16,744 nucleotides of DNA from JAXDLK01 sp034666665 (GTDB taxonomy: Bacteria; Desulfobacterota; Binatia; JACPRU01). Positions within the stretch are counted from its first letter, which is position 1, and every line of letters starts with the position of its first letter. Shown here one piece after another: positions 1-8,473 of the stretch. The stretch covers positions 1 to 16,744 of the forward strand of contig JAXDLK010000062.1 of assembly GCA_034666665.1 (NCBI GenBank), read 5' to 3'. The notes below the pieces were generated by a model. That model did not search any database. It saw nothing but the letters and a program-made list of their open reading frames with translations, and was not told the DNA's origin. The position numbers and the translations under genes were made by a program.

Positions 1-801
1 GATCTGACCGGTGACGAACTCGCCGTCGTCGGACGCGAGGTAGAGCGCGGCCGCCGCGATGTCCTTCGGCTTGCCGGATTTCTTCAGCGGAGTGTTCATC
101 ATCCACGCCTGGCGAACGAGCGGCGACAGCGGATCCGTCATCGGCGTGTCGATCAACCCCGGAGCGATCGCATTCACCGTGATCCCGCGCGCGCCGACCT
201 CGCGGGCGACGGAGCGGGTGAAGCCGAGGATCCCCGCCTTCGCCGCCGAATAATGGGGTGCTCCCTCGAGTCCCACGGTGGCCGCGATCGAGGAAATGTT
301 GACGATCCTGCCGTAGCCCTTCTTCTCCATCACCTTGAGCGCCTCCCGCGTGCAGTGGAACGTGCCGTACAGATGGACGCGCAGCATGCGGTCCCACACC
401 GCGTCCTCCATCGCCTGCGTGACTTCCCAAAACGTCCGGATCGGGCCACCGGAGAGCATCTCGCCCATCTGCGCCTCCGCGACGCGGTTCATGCGATCGG
501 TCTCCGACTGGCCGCTGACCTCGCCGATGCCGGCGTTGTTCACCAGCACGTCGAGCGTACCGTAGCGCCGAACGAGCTCTTCGACGGCTCGGGCGACCGC
601 CACCGCGTCGGAGACGTCCGCCGGCGCCGGCATGGCGCGGGCGCCGCCCTCGCCCATCGCGCGGATCGTGCCGTCGATGCCCTCGCGATTGACGTCGTTG
701 ACGGCGACGCTCGCTCCCTCACGCGCGAACGCGATGCAGATCTCGCGTCCGATCCCCGATCCTCCACCGGTCACCAGAGCCACCTTGCCTTCGAGCCTCA
801 T
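1..801 (-). CDS. SDR family NAD(P)-dependent oxidoreductase (FabG-like), C-terminus cut by window edge
   Basis: A classical short-chain dehydrogenase/reductase. Family knowledge: these are cytosolic NAD(P)H-dependent oxidoreductases acting on carbonyl or hydroxyl groups; the substrate cannot be told from sequence. The 267 visible residues show the Rossmann cofactor motif TGGGSGIG near residues 11-18, NNAG, the catalytic serine in NISSIA, the YSAAK (Y-x3-K) active site and the C-terminal ASDDGEFVTGQ. Only about ten residues are probably missing beyond the left edge. It differs from a standard FabG by about 28 extra residues between NNAG and the following W-D helix (about residues 92-136). The ATG at 801 is supported by an AAGGAGG ribosome site six bases upstream. 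The ATG overlaps the stop of the upstream COG3146 gene as ATGA, implying translational coupling. The SDR class is certain; a role in fatty acid synthesis is not. Confidence 0.93.
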   Translation of the reverse strand, partial: MRLEGKVALVTGGGSGIGREICIAFAREGASVAVNDVNREGIDGTIRAMGEGGARAMPAPADVSDAVAVARAVEELVRRYGTLDVLVNNAGIGEVSGQSETDRMNRVAEAQMGEMLSGGPIRTFWEVTQAMEDAVWDRMLRVHLYGTFHCTREALKVMEKKGYGRIVNISSIAATVGLEGAPHYSAAKAGILGFTRSVAREVGARGITVNAIAPGLIDTPMTDPLSPLVRQAWMMNTPLKKSGKPKDIAAAALYLASDDGEFVTGQI

Positions 802-1949
802 GTCTTTCCTCCTTCCGATCGCCGGAGAGCGCTCGCCTCCTCCAGGTCGTCGATCTCGCGCGCGACGGCGCGACGCTCGCGGACCAGGTGGTCGCGAACC
901 GCACGGGCGAGGCGCGGGTCCGCGAGAAAATGCATGCTCTCCGTGGGCCGCGGGTCGAAGCCGCGCAGGTACTTGAACTCTCCGCCGGCGCCAGGCTCGA
1001 AGCGCGCGATGCCTTCGCGCAGGCAGAGCTCGATCGCCGCGTAATAGCAGACGTTGAAGTGGAGGTAGCGAAGCTCCTCGAAGGTTCCCCAGTAGCGCCC
1101 GTAGAGCACGTCGCCCTTGCGCACGTTGAACGTGCCCGCGACCACCTGACCATGGCGCTCGGCGACGATGAAGCAGAGCCGTCGCTTCCACACCCGGCGC
1201 AGGCGGTCGAAGAGCTCGAGGTTCAGGTACTGGCGGCCCCAGAAGTACTTGTCGATCGTCGAGCGATAGAGCTCGAACATCGTGCCGAAGAGCGCGTCCG
1301 GGATCCCGTCGCCTGCGAACGCCCGGATCTCGATCGACTGCGCGTCGAGCTCTCGCCGCTCGCGGCGGATCTGCACCCGGCGCTTGCTGCGAAACGCGGC
1401 GAGATAGTCCTCGAACGTCGTCCAACCGGGGTTCGACCACTGGAACTGATAGCCAGTGCGCCGGACGTAGCCAGCCTCCGTCAGCGCCGCGACCTCGTCC
1501 TCGAGGCAGAAGTTCACGTGCACCGAGGAGAAGCCGCCGCGGTCACAGAGCTCGCGGAGCGCGGCACCGAGGAGCCGCACGACCTCGGGACGATCGGCGT
1601 CGGGGTGTGACAGGAGTCGAGCGCCCGCAGCCGGCGTGAACGGCGCCGCCACCAGTAGCTTCGGGTAGTAGTCCAGCCCCGCGCGCGCCGCCGCCTCGGC
1701 CCAGGCGTGGTCGAAGACGAACTCGCCCATGCTGTGGCTCTTCACGTAGAGCGGACACGCGCCGACGAGGTCGGTACCCTCCCAGAGCGTGAGGTGCTGC
1801 GGCGTCCACCCGGCTCGGCCGGAGACGCAGCCGGATTCCTCGAGCGAGCCCAGCCAACCCGACTCGAGGAACGCCGACCCGTCGCCGACGAGTGCGTCCC
1901 ACTGTGCGGCATCGAGATCGCCGAGCCGCTCGACGATCTCGAGCTTCAC
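798..1949 (-). CDS. COG3146/DUF482 family protein (GNAT-like N-acyltransferase fold)
   Basis: A 383-residue protein that I recognise as the COG3146 (DUF482) family, annotated as GNAT-superfamily acyltransferases related to the FemAB-type fold. Its biochemical role is not established. Visible hallmarks are FLESGWLGSLEESGC near the N-terminus, PLYVKSHSMGEFVFD, the pair SSVHVNF and GYQFQWSNPGW mid-protein, the basic FRSKRRVQIRRERR, and near the end GEFKYLRGFDPRPTESMH. No signal peptide is seen, so it is probably cytosolic. I chose the GTG at 1949 because it overlaps the aminopeptidase stop as GTGA and the protein then begins MKLEIVERL. The longer reading from a TTG at 1988 would add 13 low-complexity residues inside the upstream gene. 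It sits between the M1 aminopeptidase and the SDR, coupled to both. Confidence 0.88.
   Translation of the reverse strand: MKLEIVERLGDLDAAQWDALVGDGSAFLESGWLGSLEESGCVSGRAGWTPQHLTLWEGTDLVGACPLYVKSHSMGEFVFDHAWAEAAARAGLDYYPKLLVAAPFTPAAGARLLSHPDADRPEVVRLLGAALRELCDRGGFSSVHVNFCLEDEVAALTEAGYVRRTGYQFQWSNPGWTTFEDYLAAFRSKRRVQIRRERRELDAQSIEIRAFAGDGIPDALFGTMFELYRSTIDKYFWGRQYLNLELFDRLRRVWKRRLCFIVAERHGQVVAGTFNVRKGDVLYGRYWGTFEELRYLHFNVCYYAAIELCLREGIARFEPGAGGEFKYLRGFDPRPTESMHFLADPRLARAVRDHLVRERRAVAREIDDLEEASALRRSEGGKT
808..814 (-). promoter_or_regulatory. Strong ribosome binding site of the FabG-like SDR
   Basis: On the minus strand the bases read AAGGAGG, six bases before the ATG at 801. This fixes the start inside the end of the COG3146 gene and suggests independent re-initiation as well as coupling. 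Confidence 0.8.
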
Positions 1950-4549
1950 GCCGGCGACCCCGCCCCGTCGCTCCGCGCCGCCAACCAACGCGCGAGACGC
2001 CGACCCGCGCGCCGGCGCAGCTCCGCGTTCAGCCGGAAGAGCTCGAGCGCCTGCTTCAGAGCCCGTGCCGCCTCGGGCACCGGATGGGCGTGGAAGAAGC
2101 GCGCGACTTCGCGCGCGTACCGCGCCTCACGGAGCGCCGGGGTGCTCTCGATCAGACGAGAGATCATCAGCGGCGGCACGCGCTCGCGGAGCGGGGCCCA
2201 GTTCCGCGTGAGGAACGTCCAGGTGGACTCCCGCGCGGCGGGGTTCGAGAACAGCCGCATCAGCACGAACGCGACGTCCTGGGTCGGGACCTCGCCGGCG
2301 AGAATCGCCTCGAGCGTTCGGCGGATGCAGCCGAGATCACGGAAGGACGCCAGGCTCAGGAGAAAACGCCGCCGCTCCTGCGGCGTCCGCGCGCCCGCGA
2401 CGACGCCGCGGTACCGCTCGTAGAGCGTTTCGTCTCCCGTTCGCGCGGCGAGCGACACCACGGGGTCGGCGAGGTTCGGCTCGAGCGCGGAGCGGTCCGC
2501 GAGATAACGGTCGAGACGCTCCCGCGCCGCCTCCGCGACGGAGCGATCTTCCGCGATCAATCCGACGAGCCGCAGGAGCGAGGATCGGCGCAAGCGGTCG
2601 GCATCCGGTTCCGCAGGTCGAGGCGACCATCCGGCGGCACGGAACGCCGGCCCGAACACTTCGGCGATCCACGAGCGGAGCGCGGCCTGTGCGAGGCTTC
2701 CCGGATCGACCACCTGATCGTCGAGCACGGAGAGGGGACCGGCGATGCCGTCGAGCACGTCGGCGTCGGGCTCGTCGCCGAGGACGTTCGGCACCGCGAG
2801 AAAGCTCTCGACCGTCGACGCGCCGGAGCGGACCAGCGCCCACTGATCACCGACGAGCGCGAGACGCTCGACCGCGGTCAACGCCGCGGGGAGCTCCGCG
2901 AGCAGCGCGGCCGTGGTCTTCGGATCGTGCCGCACGCGGTAGAAGCCACCCGCGCCGGCGTTCCCGAAGTACCAGCGAGGCGTTCGCTCGCCATCGAGCT
3001 CGACCCGGCCGTTCGCGCCGTTCACCAGAAACCGCCGGAGCGCGATCTCCCCGTCGCCACCCCCCCACTTCACCACCAGCGGAATCGGCCATCGCCCGCG
3101 TCGCCGCGACGCCGGCACGCGGGGATCCGCGAAGAACCGCTGCTGGCGCACGCGCAAGCGCGCGCACCCGCGGCCTTCCGGCCGGAGATCCACGAGCGGA
3201 AATCCCGGGCGTCGGATCCAGGTTTCCGCCACGCGCGCGACCGCGCGTCCCGAAGCTTCTTCCAGAGCGCTCCACAGGTCCGCCGCCACCGCGTTCCCTT
3301 CGCGGTGGCGGTCGATGTAACGCCGCACCCCCTCGCGGAACGTCTCGGGGCCGAGATAGTGCTCGATCATGCGCACGACGGCGGCGCCCTTCTCGTAGGT
3401 GATGACGTCGAAGTTCTCGGTCGCCTGGGCGACGTCGTCGACCCGCGCGTAGATCGGGTGCGTGTTCGACAGCGCGTCGAGCGCGAGGGCGCCCGCGCGA
3501 TCGTGCTCGAAGGACTGCCAGAGGCGCCAGTCCGGCCGCCAGTCGTCGACGACGCGGTACGCCATCCAGGTGGCGAACGCCTCATTCAGCCAGAGGTCGT
3601 CCCACCACTCCATGGTGACGAGATCGCCGTACCACATGTGCGCGAGCTCGTGGGCGATGACCTCGGCCGCGCGCTTGGTTTCCTGCAGCGACACGGTCGA
3701 CGGATCGAGGAGCAACAGCGTCTCCCGGAAGAACACCGCGCCGGCGTTCTCCATGGCGCCGGCCTCGAAATCGGGAACCGCGACGAGGTCCAGCTTGCCG
3801 TACGGGTACGGGATCGCGAAGTACTCCTCGAGGCGGCGGAGCGTCTCGACCGCGGCTTCGAGGCCGAACTCCGTGAGATGCCCCTTGCCGGGAGCGTGCC
3901 AGACGCGGATCGGCGTGGCCCCGAGCCTCCGCACCGCCGACGCCTCGAGCGGTCCGACCGCAACGGCGAGCAGGTACGTCGACAGCGGCGGCGTGGGCGC
4001 GAAACGGACCGTGCGCTTGTTCCCGGCCCGCTCCTCGCTCTCGACGGGAGCATTGGAGAGCACCGCGTCCTCTCCTGTCACCGTCACCGCGATGCGGAAC
4101 CGTGCCTTGAACGAAGGCTCGTCGAAACACGGGAAGACGCGCCGCGCATCCGCGGCTTCGAGCTGCGTGAACGCATACCGCCGCCCTTCGGACTCGACTG
4201 CGTAGAACCCGCGAAGCTGCCTCCCGAGCACACCGGAGAAGCCGAGGTCGAGAATCGCGCGGCCGGAGATCGGCTGCGGGAGCCGGAGCGTCAGGGCCTG
4301 TTCTCGTGGCCGGGGGACGACGCGAGGAACGAGGGCTCGTCCTCCGAGCAGCACCACCGCGTCGGTGATCTCGAGATCGAGCGCGTGCAACGTCACGGTG
4401 GCGCGAGGACGCGCCACGTCGACGGCGATTCGCACGCGGCCGGCGAATCGACCGCTCGCGAGATCCGGCTCGAGGTGGACGTCGTACTCGGCCGGTGTCA
4501 CGTCGGCCGGCAGACGGAAGCTCGGAGTCGCTCTCCTGCCGCCGCGCAT
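1946..4549 (-). CDS. M1 family zinc aminopeptidase
   Basis: An 867-residue gluzincin aminopeptidase that removes N-terminal residues from peptides. The substrate-anchoring GAMEN motif is at residues 264-268. The zinc site HELAH is at 300-304 with the third ligand E323 in LWLNEAF, giving the full HExxH-x18-E. The likely transition-state tyrosine is Y385 in VITYEKGA. The N-terminal beta domain starts at about residue 10 (FRLPADVTPAEYDVHLEP). The C-terminal 400 residues form an ERAP1_C-like helical domain, so the protein resembles the puromycin-sensitive type more than E. coli PepN. No signal peptide or anchor is visible, which suggests a cytosolic role in peptide turnover. It starts 12 bases after the DUF4124 stop, without a clear Shine-Dalgarno, and its stop overlaps the COG3146 GTG. 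All catalytic residues are present. Confidence 0.97.
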   Translation of the reverse strand: MRGGRRATPSFRLPADVTPAEYDVHLEPDLASGRFAGRVRIAVDVARPRATVTLHALDLEITDAVVLLGGRALVPRVVPRPREQALTLRLPQPISGRAILDLGFSGVLGRQLRGFYAVESEGRRYAFTQLEAADARRVFPCFDEPSFKARFRIAVTVTGEDAVLSNAPVESEERAGNKRTVRFAPTPPLSTYLLAVAVGPLEASAVRRLGATPIRVWHAPGKGHLTEFGLEAAVETLRRLEEYFAIPYPYGKLDLVAVPDFEAGAMENAGAVFFRETLLLLDPSTVSLQETKRAAEVIAHELAHMWYGDLVTMEWWDDLWLNEAFATWMAYRVVDDWRPDWRLWQSFEHDRAGALALDALSNTHPIYARVDDVAQATENFDVITYEKGAAVVRMIEHYLGPETFREGVRRYIDRHREGNAVAADLWSALEEASGRAVARVAETWIRRPGFPLVDLRPEGRGCARLRVRQQRFFADPRVPASRRRGRWPIPLVVKWGGGDGEIALRRFLVNGANGRVELDGERTPRWYFGNAGAGGFYRVRHDPKTTAALLAELPAALTAVERLALVGDQWALVRSGASTVESFLAVPNVLGDEPDADVLDGIAGPLSVLDDQVVDPGSLAQAALRSWIAEVFGPAFRAAGWSPRPAEPDADRLRRSSLLRLVGLIAEDRSVAEAARERLDRYLADRSALEPNLADPVVSLAARTGDETLYERYRGVVAGARTPQERRRFLLSLASFRDLGCIRRTLEAILAGEVPTQDVAFVLMRLFSNPAARESTWTFLTRNWAPLRERVPPLMISRLIESTPALREARYAREVARFFHAHPVPEAARALKQALELFRLNAELRRRAGRRLARWLAARSDGAGSPA

Positions 4550-4561
4550 GGAAGGCTTCGC

Positions 4562-5143
4562 TCAGCGCTCCAGCGGGATCCACCACTGCGGAAGCCCGGC
4601 GTTGCGCTTCCGAACGGAATCCTCGAGCTCCGCGTACGCGGAGCGTACGGAGGCCACCTGTTCCTCGAGCTTCTTCTTCTCCTCGGAAAGCTCGAGCTCG
4701 CGGGGAGAAGGCACATCTGCCGGAGCGCGGTCGATCCCGTAGGCCTCGGCCGCCTTCGACATCGCCTTCTGGCGCAGACCACGGATGTCGGCGAGCTCCT
4801 GATCGATCTCCGCGATCCGGCGCTGCGCGGTGCGGAGCTCGTTCTGCAAGCGATCGCGCTTCAGCGTGACCGTCGAGGAGAGCTCTCCGTCGCTGAGCTT
4901 CCCGTAGGGATCCACTTTCTCGGCCGGCGTCTCGGCAGCTGCGGGTTCGTTTGCCTCCGCGGCCGGCGCGGAGGGCGGAGACGCGCCGGCGGGCGGCGGC
5001 GGGCTGGACGGGCTCACGTTGCTGTAGTGCAGCCGGCCGTCCGCGTCCTTCCAGGTACGGACCTGTTGCGCGGCCGCGATTCCGGCGAGACCGAGGGAGA
5101 GGGATACGGCGATCGAAATGGCCAAGGTGCGGAAACGGCTCAT
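4562..5143 (-). CDS. Exported DUF4124 domain protein with coiled coil
   Basis: A 193-residue predicted periplasmic protein of unknown function. Residues 1-25 look like a Sec signal peptide (SRFR, a hydrophobic core, then GIAAA before QQ). Next comes a short DUF4124 domain with the characteristic VRTWKDADGRLHYSN at about 28-42. A Pro/Ala/Glu-rich linker covers about 44-76. A charged heptad-like helix from about 85 to 180 (RDRLQNELRTAQRRIAEIDQ and SEEKKKLEEQVASVRSAYAE) is probably a coiled coil. DUF4124 proteins are common in Proteobacteria, usually with a C-terminal coiled coil, and have no defined biochemical role. The start at 5143 is set by a GGAGG six bases upstream and by the signal peptide; an in-frame upstream extension to 5197 would bury the signal. 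The ATG overlaps the DUF2889 stop (ATGA). Confidence 0.9.
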   Translation of the reverse strand: MSRFRTLAISIAVSLSLGLAGIAAAQQVRTWKDADGRLHYSNVSPSSPPPPAGASPPSAPAAEANEPAAAETPAEKVDPYGKLSDGELSSTVTLKRDRLQNELRTAQRRIAEIDQELADIRGLRQKAMSKAAEAYGIDRAPADVPSPRELELSEEKKKLEEQVASVRSAYAELEDSVRKRNAGLPQWWIPLER

Positions 5144-6048
5144 CGGGTGCCTCCGGCGGCATCGGCGAGCGCGACCAGCGGCCCGTCGGAACGCCACATG
5201 TGACAGCTGTCGACCTGCGACGCGAACCGCCGCGAACGACCCGACGGCGTCTGATCGCCGCCGCGGAAGGCCGCGAACGCGCCGACCGCCTGGGCGGTCA
5301 CGGGCGCGAACGCCACCACCAGCGGCGGAAATACGGCCCCCTCACCGACGGCTTCGAGCGCGGCGGTGGTGAATTCCTTGGTGACGACGAGCCCGGCGAG
5401 CCGATGCACGCGGTCGGCATCCACACGCGCCGCACCCGGCGGGAGACCCACCCGGCCTTCGGCGGCGAGGATCTCCATCCCGGGCACGCGGAGGGTGCAG
5501 ACGATCTCCGCCCGCACGGTATCCACGGCGCCGACGCGATCGGCGAGCGAGCAGGTGAACTCCACACCGGCACCCGTGCCCGCATGGGCAGCCACCGTGA
5601 TCGCGCGGCGAAGCTCACCCGCGCTCTCGCGAGCCGCGCGCACCACCCACGGCAGCCCCTGCGCCAGGCTCGACACGTGGAAGCATCCCTTCGGTCCGCC
5701 CACGCAGCCGAGCACACCGAGCGCGTAGGAGTCGTCGAGCGCGAGCGCGATGAGCGTCCGGTAGCTCCCGAGGACGTCGCGGCACCCCTCGCCCCGTGTC
5801 TCGGGCGAAGCATCGAACGGTGCGGCCTGCATCCAGGCATCGGCCGTACGGACCACGCCGTCCCCGCCGATCTCCGTCTCGAGGCCCATGTGGTGAACCA
5901 CGCCCGCGGGATGCTCTCGGCCGAAGCGGTTGCCGAAGCCGACGTGGCGGACGTCGCGGAGCTCCGCCAGCAGCCCGAGCGCGTTCCCTCCGAGGGGCCG
6001 GCTGTCGTACCGCAGGGTGCGCGTGTGCAGCGGTGTCGTCTCGTTCAT
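5140..6048 (-). CDS. DUF2889 family protein of unknown function
   Basis: A 302-residue protein that I assign to the DUF2889 family with moderate confidence. The N-terminal part (LHTRTLRYDSRP, then HHMGLETEIGGDGVVRTADAWMQAAPF) and the central GPKGCFHVSSLAQGL resemble the family's beta-rich core and its G-C-x-H-[LV] signature. The C-terminus carries VDSCHMWRSDGPLV, like the cysteine-histidine ending seen in these proteins. It is longer than the usual 180-200 residue members, with an extra central segment of about 100 residues (roughly 165-270). No signal peptide or membrane segment is visible. The ATG at 6048 overlaps the cysS stop as ATGA and has GGAGGAG nine bases upstream. The alternative upstream start at 6096 lies inside cysS and adds nothing conserved. 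Function unknown; coupling to cysS and to the exported DUF4124 gene is the only contextual clue. Confidence 0.75.
   Translation of the reverse strand: MNETTPLHTRTLRYDSRPLGGNALGLLAELRDVRHVGFGNRFGREHPAGVVHHMGLETEIGGDGVVRTADAWMQAAPFDASPETRGEGCRDVLGSYRTLIALALDDSYALGVLGCVGGPKGCFHVSSLAQGLPWVVRAARESAGELRRAITVAAHAGTGAGVEFTCSLADRVGAVDTVRAEIVCTLRVPGMEILAAEGRVGLPPGAARVDADRVHRLAGLVVTKEFTTAALEAVGEGAVFPPLVVAFAPVTAQAVGAFAAFRGGDQTPSGRSRRFASQVDSCHMWRSDGPLVALADAAGGTR
5150..5154 (-). promoter_or_regulatory. Ribosome binding site deciding the DUF4124 start
   Basis: GGAGG on the minus strand lies six bases before the ATG at 5143. It supports the shorter start, which gives a clean signal peptide, over the in-frame start 54 bases upstream. 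Confidence 0.75.
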
Positions 6049-7514
6049 CGGCCGCGGCTCCTCCGCGCTTCCACTCCCCACGATAACGGCCGCCACGTCG
6101 TGTCGCCAGCCGAGTCCTCGAGAGCGATCCCGCGTGCGGCGAGCTCGTCGCGCAAACGGTCGGCGCGGGCCCAGTCCTTCGCCTGCCGCGCCTGCGCACG
6201 CTCCGCGATTCGCGATCCCACGTCCTCGGGGGACAGCTCGGCAACCACGAGGGCCCGCCGGCGCTCCGCTTCGAGGAACTCGGCCGGTGAGCGATCACCG
6301 ATGCCGATCACCACGGCCGCCGCCGCGAAGTCGCGGCGGATCGCTGCGGCGCCCGCGACGTCGCCCGCATCGAGCAGCCGGTTCATCTCGCGCACGAGCT
6401 CGAAGAGGACGCTCGTCGCCCGCGCCGTGTTGAGATCGTCGTCGAGCGCCGCCGCGAACGGCTCGAGGCGCGGCGAGAGCTCGCCGAGCTTCGCCGGTTC
6501 CACTGGCCCTGCGGCCGCGTCGACCCGCGCGAGCGTCTCGTAGAGGCGAACGAGCGCGCGGAAGCTCTCCTCGACGCCCTCGAGCGAGAAATCCATCGGG
6601 CTCCGGTAATGGGTCGAGACCACGAACAGCCGCAGCGCTTCACCGGGCAGCCGGTCCGTGAGCTCGCGGATGCCGAAGACGTTGCCGATGGACTTCGACA
6701 TCTTCTCCTGATTCAGCCGGACGAAGCTGTTGTGCACGAACCAGCGCGCCAGCGGCAGGCCGTTGGCGCCCTCGGACTGCGCGATCTCGTTTTCGTGGTG
6801 CGGGAAGATCAAGTCCTCGCCGCCGCCGTGGAGGTCGAACGGCTGTCCGAGGAAGTGAGTGCTCATCGCCGAGCACTCGATGTGCCACCCGGGGCGGCCG
6901 CGGCCCCACGGGCTGTCCCAGGCGGGCTCGCCCGCCGTCTCACGCTCGGCGGAGACCGCCTTCCAGAGCGCGAAGTCCATCGCGTCGCGCTTGCGCTCGT
7001 CCACCTCGACGCGGGCACCGGCGATCATCTCGTCCAGCCTGCGGCCCGAGAGCTTGCCGTAGCCGGGGAAGGCACGCACCGCGAAGTACACGTCGCCGTC
7101 GAGCGCGTAGGCGAGGCCGCGATCGACGAGCTCCGCGATCAGCGCGACCATCTCGGCGACGAACTCGGTGGCGCGCGGCTCGTGCGTCGGCGCTAGGCAG
7201 CCGAGGGCTGCCACGTCGATCTGGAACTCGCGGACGTTCCGCTCCGCCACCTCCGCGGCCGGCACCCCCTCGCGTTCCGCTCGCTCGATGATGCGGTCGT
7301 CGACGTCCGTCAGGTTGCGGACGAAGACCACCTCGTACCCGGAGGCGCGCAGATGGCGGTGCAGGACGTCGAAGACGACGAGCGCGCGCGCATGCCCGAC
7401 GTGGCAGCGGTCGTAGACCGTGACGCCGCAGACGTAGAGGCCGACCTTCCCTGCCTCCCGCGGCTCGAAGGGATCGATCCCGCGGGTCAGCGTGTTGTAG
7501 AGCGCGAGCGGCAA
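6045..7514 (-). CDS. cysS: Cysteine--tRNA ligase (CysRS)
   Basis: A 489-residue class I aminoacyl-tRNA synthetase that charges tRNA-Cys in the cytosol. The N-terminus PLALYNTLTRG is typical of CysRS. YVCGVTVYD contains the zinc-ligand cysteine C29. The HIGH signature is HVGH at 38-41. GWHIECSAM and HHENEIAQSE hold the other zinc-site residues, and the KMSKS loop is exact at 271-275. The helical DALR region and an anticodon-binding tail (RQAKDWARADRLRDELAARGI) follow. Length is normal. The start codon is TTG at 7514, chosen because the protein then aligns with the family from residue 1; no Shine-Dalgarno is obvious upstream. It begins 36 bases after the aldolase stop, and its own stop overlaps the DUF2889 ATG. 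All key motifs are intact, so it is expected to be active. Confidence 0.98.
   Translation of the reverse strand: MPLALYNTLTRGIDPFEPREAGKVGLYVCGVTVYDRCHVGHARALVVFDVLHRHLRASGYEVVFVRNLTDVDDRIIERAEREGVPAAEVAERNVREFQIDVAALGCLAPTHEPRATEFVAEMVALIAELVDRGLAYALDGDVYFAVRAFPGYGKLSGRRLDEMIAGARVEVDERKRDAMDFALWKAVSAERETAGEPAWDSPWGRGRPGWHIECSAMSTHFLGQPFDLHGGGEDLIFPHHENEIAQSEGANGLPLARWFVHNSFVRLNQEKMSKSIGNVFGIRELTDRLPGEALRLFVVSTHYRSPMDFSLEGVEESFRALVRLYETLARVDAAAGPVEPAKLGELSPRLEPFAAALDDDLNTARATSVLFELVREMNRLLDAGDVAGAAAIRRDFAAAAVVIGIGDRSPAEFLEAERRRALVVAELSPEDVGSRIAERAQARQAKDWARADRLRDELAARGIALEDSAGDTTWRPLSWGVEARRSRGR
6058..6064 (-). promoter_or_regulatory. Ribosome binding site of the DUF2889 gene
   Basis: GGAGGAG on the minus strand, nine bases before the ATG at 6048 and inside the 3' end of cysS. 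It supports the ATGA-overlap start rather than the longer reading. Confidence 0.7.
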
Positions 7515-7549
7515 TCGGATCGGGAGGAGACGTCCGCCGCCGGAGCGGT

Positions 7550-8473
7550 CTACTTCATCTCGCCGGCGTAGATCTTCATCACGGTTTCGAGGAACTTCAG
7601 GGCTTCGGGCTTCTTCCGCTGGAAGGAGTTCCGGCCGATGATCGAACCGAAGCCACCGCCGTCGCGGATGCCGCGCGCTTCGTCGAACACGTCCTGGTCG
7701 CCCTTCGCCGCACCGCCGGAGAAGATCACCACGCGCCGGCCGGCGAAACAGCTCTCGACCACGTGGCGCACGCGCTCCGCGATCGTGCCGATCGGAATCC
7801 GCTCCCGCTCGTACACCTTTCGTGCCTCGGGCTGCTCGAGGTGATTCGACGGCAGCTTCACCTTGACGACGGTCGCGCCGAGCTGGCAGGCGATCTGCGC
7901 CGCGTACGCCACCACGTCGACGGCCGTCTCGCCCTCCTTGCTGAGCGCCGACCCGCGCGGGTACGACCAGACGACCACGGGGAGACCGACGCTCTTCGCC
8001 TCCTCGGCGATCTCGCGCAGCTGCTGGTACATGGTGCGGCTGTGCGACGAGCCGGGGTAGATCGTGTAGCCGATCGCGGCGCAGCCGAGGCGCAGCGCAT
8101 CGCGTACGCTCGCGGTCTGAGAAGGGAGCGGGTCCTTCTCGTCGTAGAGCACGTCGTGGTTGTTCGCCTTGAGGATCAGCGGCACCTCGCCGAGGTAGCG
8201 GGCCGCCGCTCCTTCGAGGAAGCCGAGCGGCGCCGCGTACGCATTGCAGCCGGCCTCGATCGCGAGCTCGAAGTGGTACGCCGGGTCGTAGCCGGCGGGG
8301 TTCGACGCGAAGCTCCGTGCCGGCCCGTGCTCGAAGCCCTGGTCGACCGGCAGGATCACCAAGCGGCCGCTGCCCGCCAGGCGCCCGTGCGTGAGCAGCC
8401 GCGCGAGATTTGCCCGAGTTCCCGGGTTGTCGCTCTCGTACCAGCTCAGGATCTCGCGGACTCGTTCGGTCAT
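7550..8473 (-). CDS. fbaB: Class I fructose-bisphosphate aldolase (FbaB/DhnA type)
   Basis: A 307-residue Schiff-base aldolase of the DhnA family. It reversibly cleaves fructose 1,6-bisphosphate to glyceraldehyde 3-phosphate and dihydroxyacetone phosphate in glycolysis and gluconeogenesis. Visible motifs are LVILPVDQGFEHGP at 38-51, LILKANNHDVLYDEKDPLP, and VVKVKLPSN, in which K204 or K206 should be the Schiff-base lysine (K206 if read like FbaB KxKLP). The phosphate-binding SGG (252-254) and GSIIGRNSFQR (276-286) are the diagnostic FbaB ending. The ATG at 8473 is fixed by GGAAGGGAG six bases upstream; an in-frame extension to 8677 would run back through the intergenic region into the CDF gene. 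It follows a 91-base gap, the largest leader among the central genes. The symbol rests on homology and could be written fba. Confidence 0.94.
   Translation of the reverse strand: MTERVREILSWYESDNPGTRANLARLLTHGRLAGSGRLVILPVDQGFEHGPARSFASNPAGYDPAYHFELAIEAGCNAYAAPLGFLEGAAARYLGEVPLILKANNHDVLYDEKDPLPSQTASVRDALRLGCAAIGYTIYPGSSHSRTMYQQLREIAEEAKSVGLPVVVWSYPRGSALSKEGETAVDVVAYAAQIACQLGATVVKVKLPSNHLEQPEARKVYERERIPIGTIAERVRHVVESCFAGRRVVIFSGGAAKGDQDVFDEARGIRDGGGFGSIIGRNSFQRKKPEALKFLETVMKIYAGEMK

Noticed and set aside
1950..1988. Longer COG3146 start at TTG 1988
   Set aside because: It adds a non-conserved Gly/Arg-rich stretch inside the aminopeptidase gene. The GTG at 1949 with the GTGA overlap fits better.
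1892..5203. An 1103-codon open frame on the plus strand opposite the aminopeptidase
   Set aside because: It is antisense to several genes with intact family motifs. Its translation is Arg-, Glu- and Gly-rich with no recognisable domain, as expected from a GC-rich shadow frame.
4951..6543. A 530-codon plus-strand frame
   Set aside because: It lies opposite DUF4124, DUF2889 and cysS. The cysS motifs show the minus strand is coding, and this translation has no domain.
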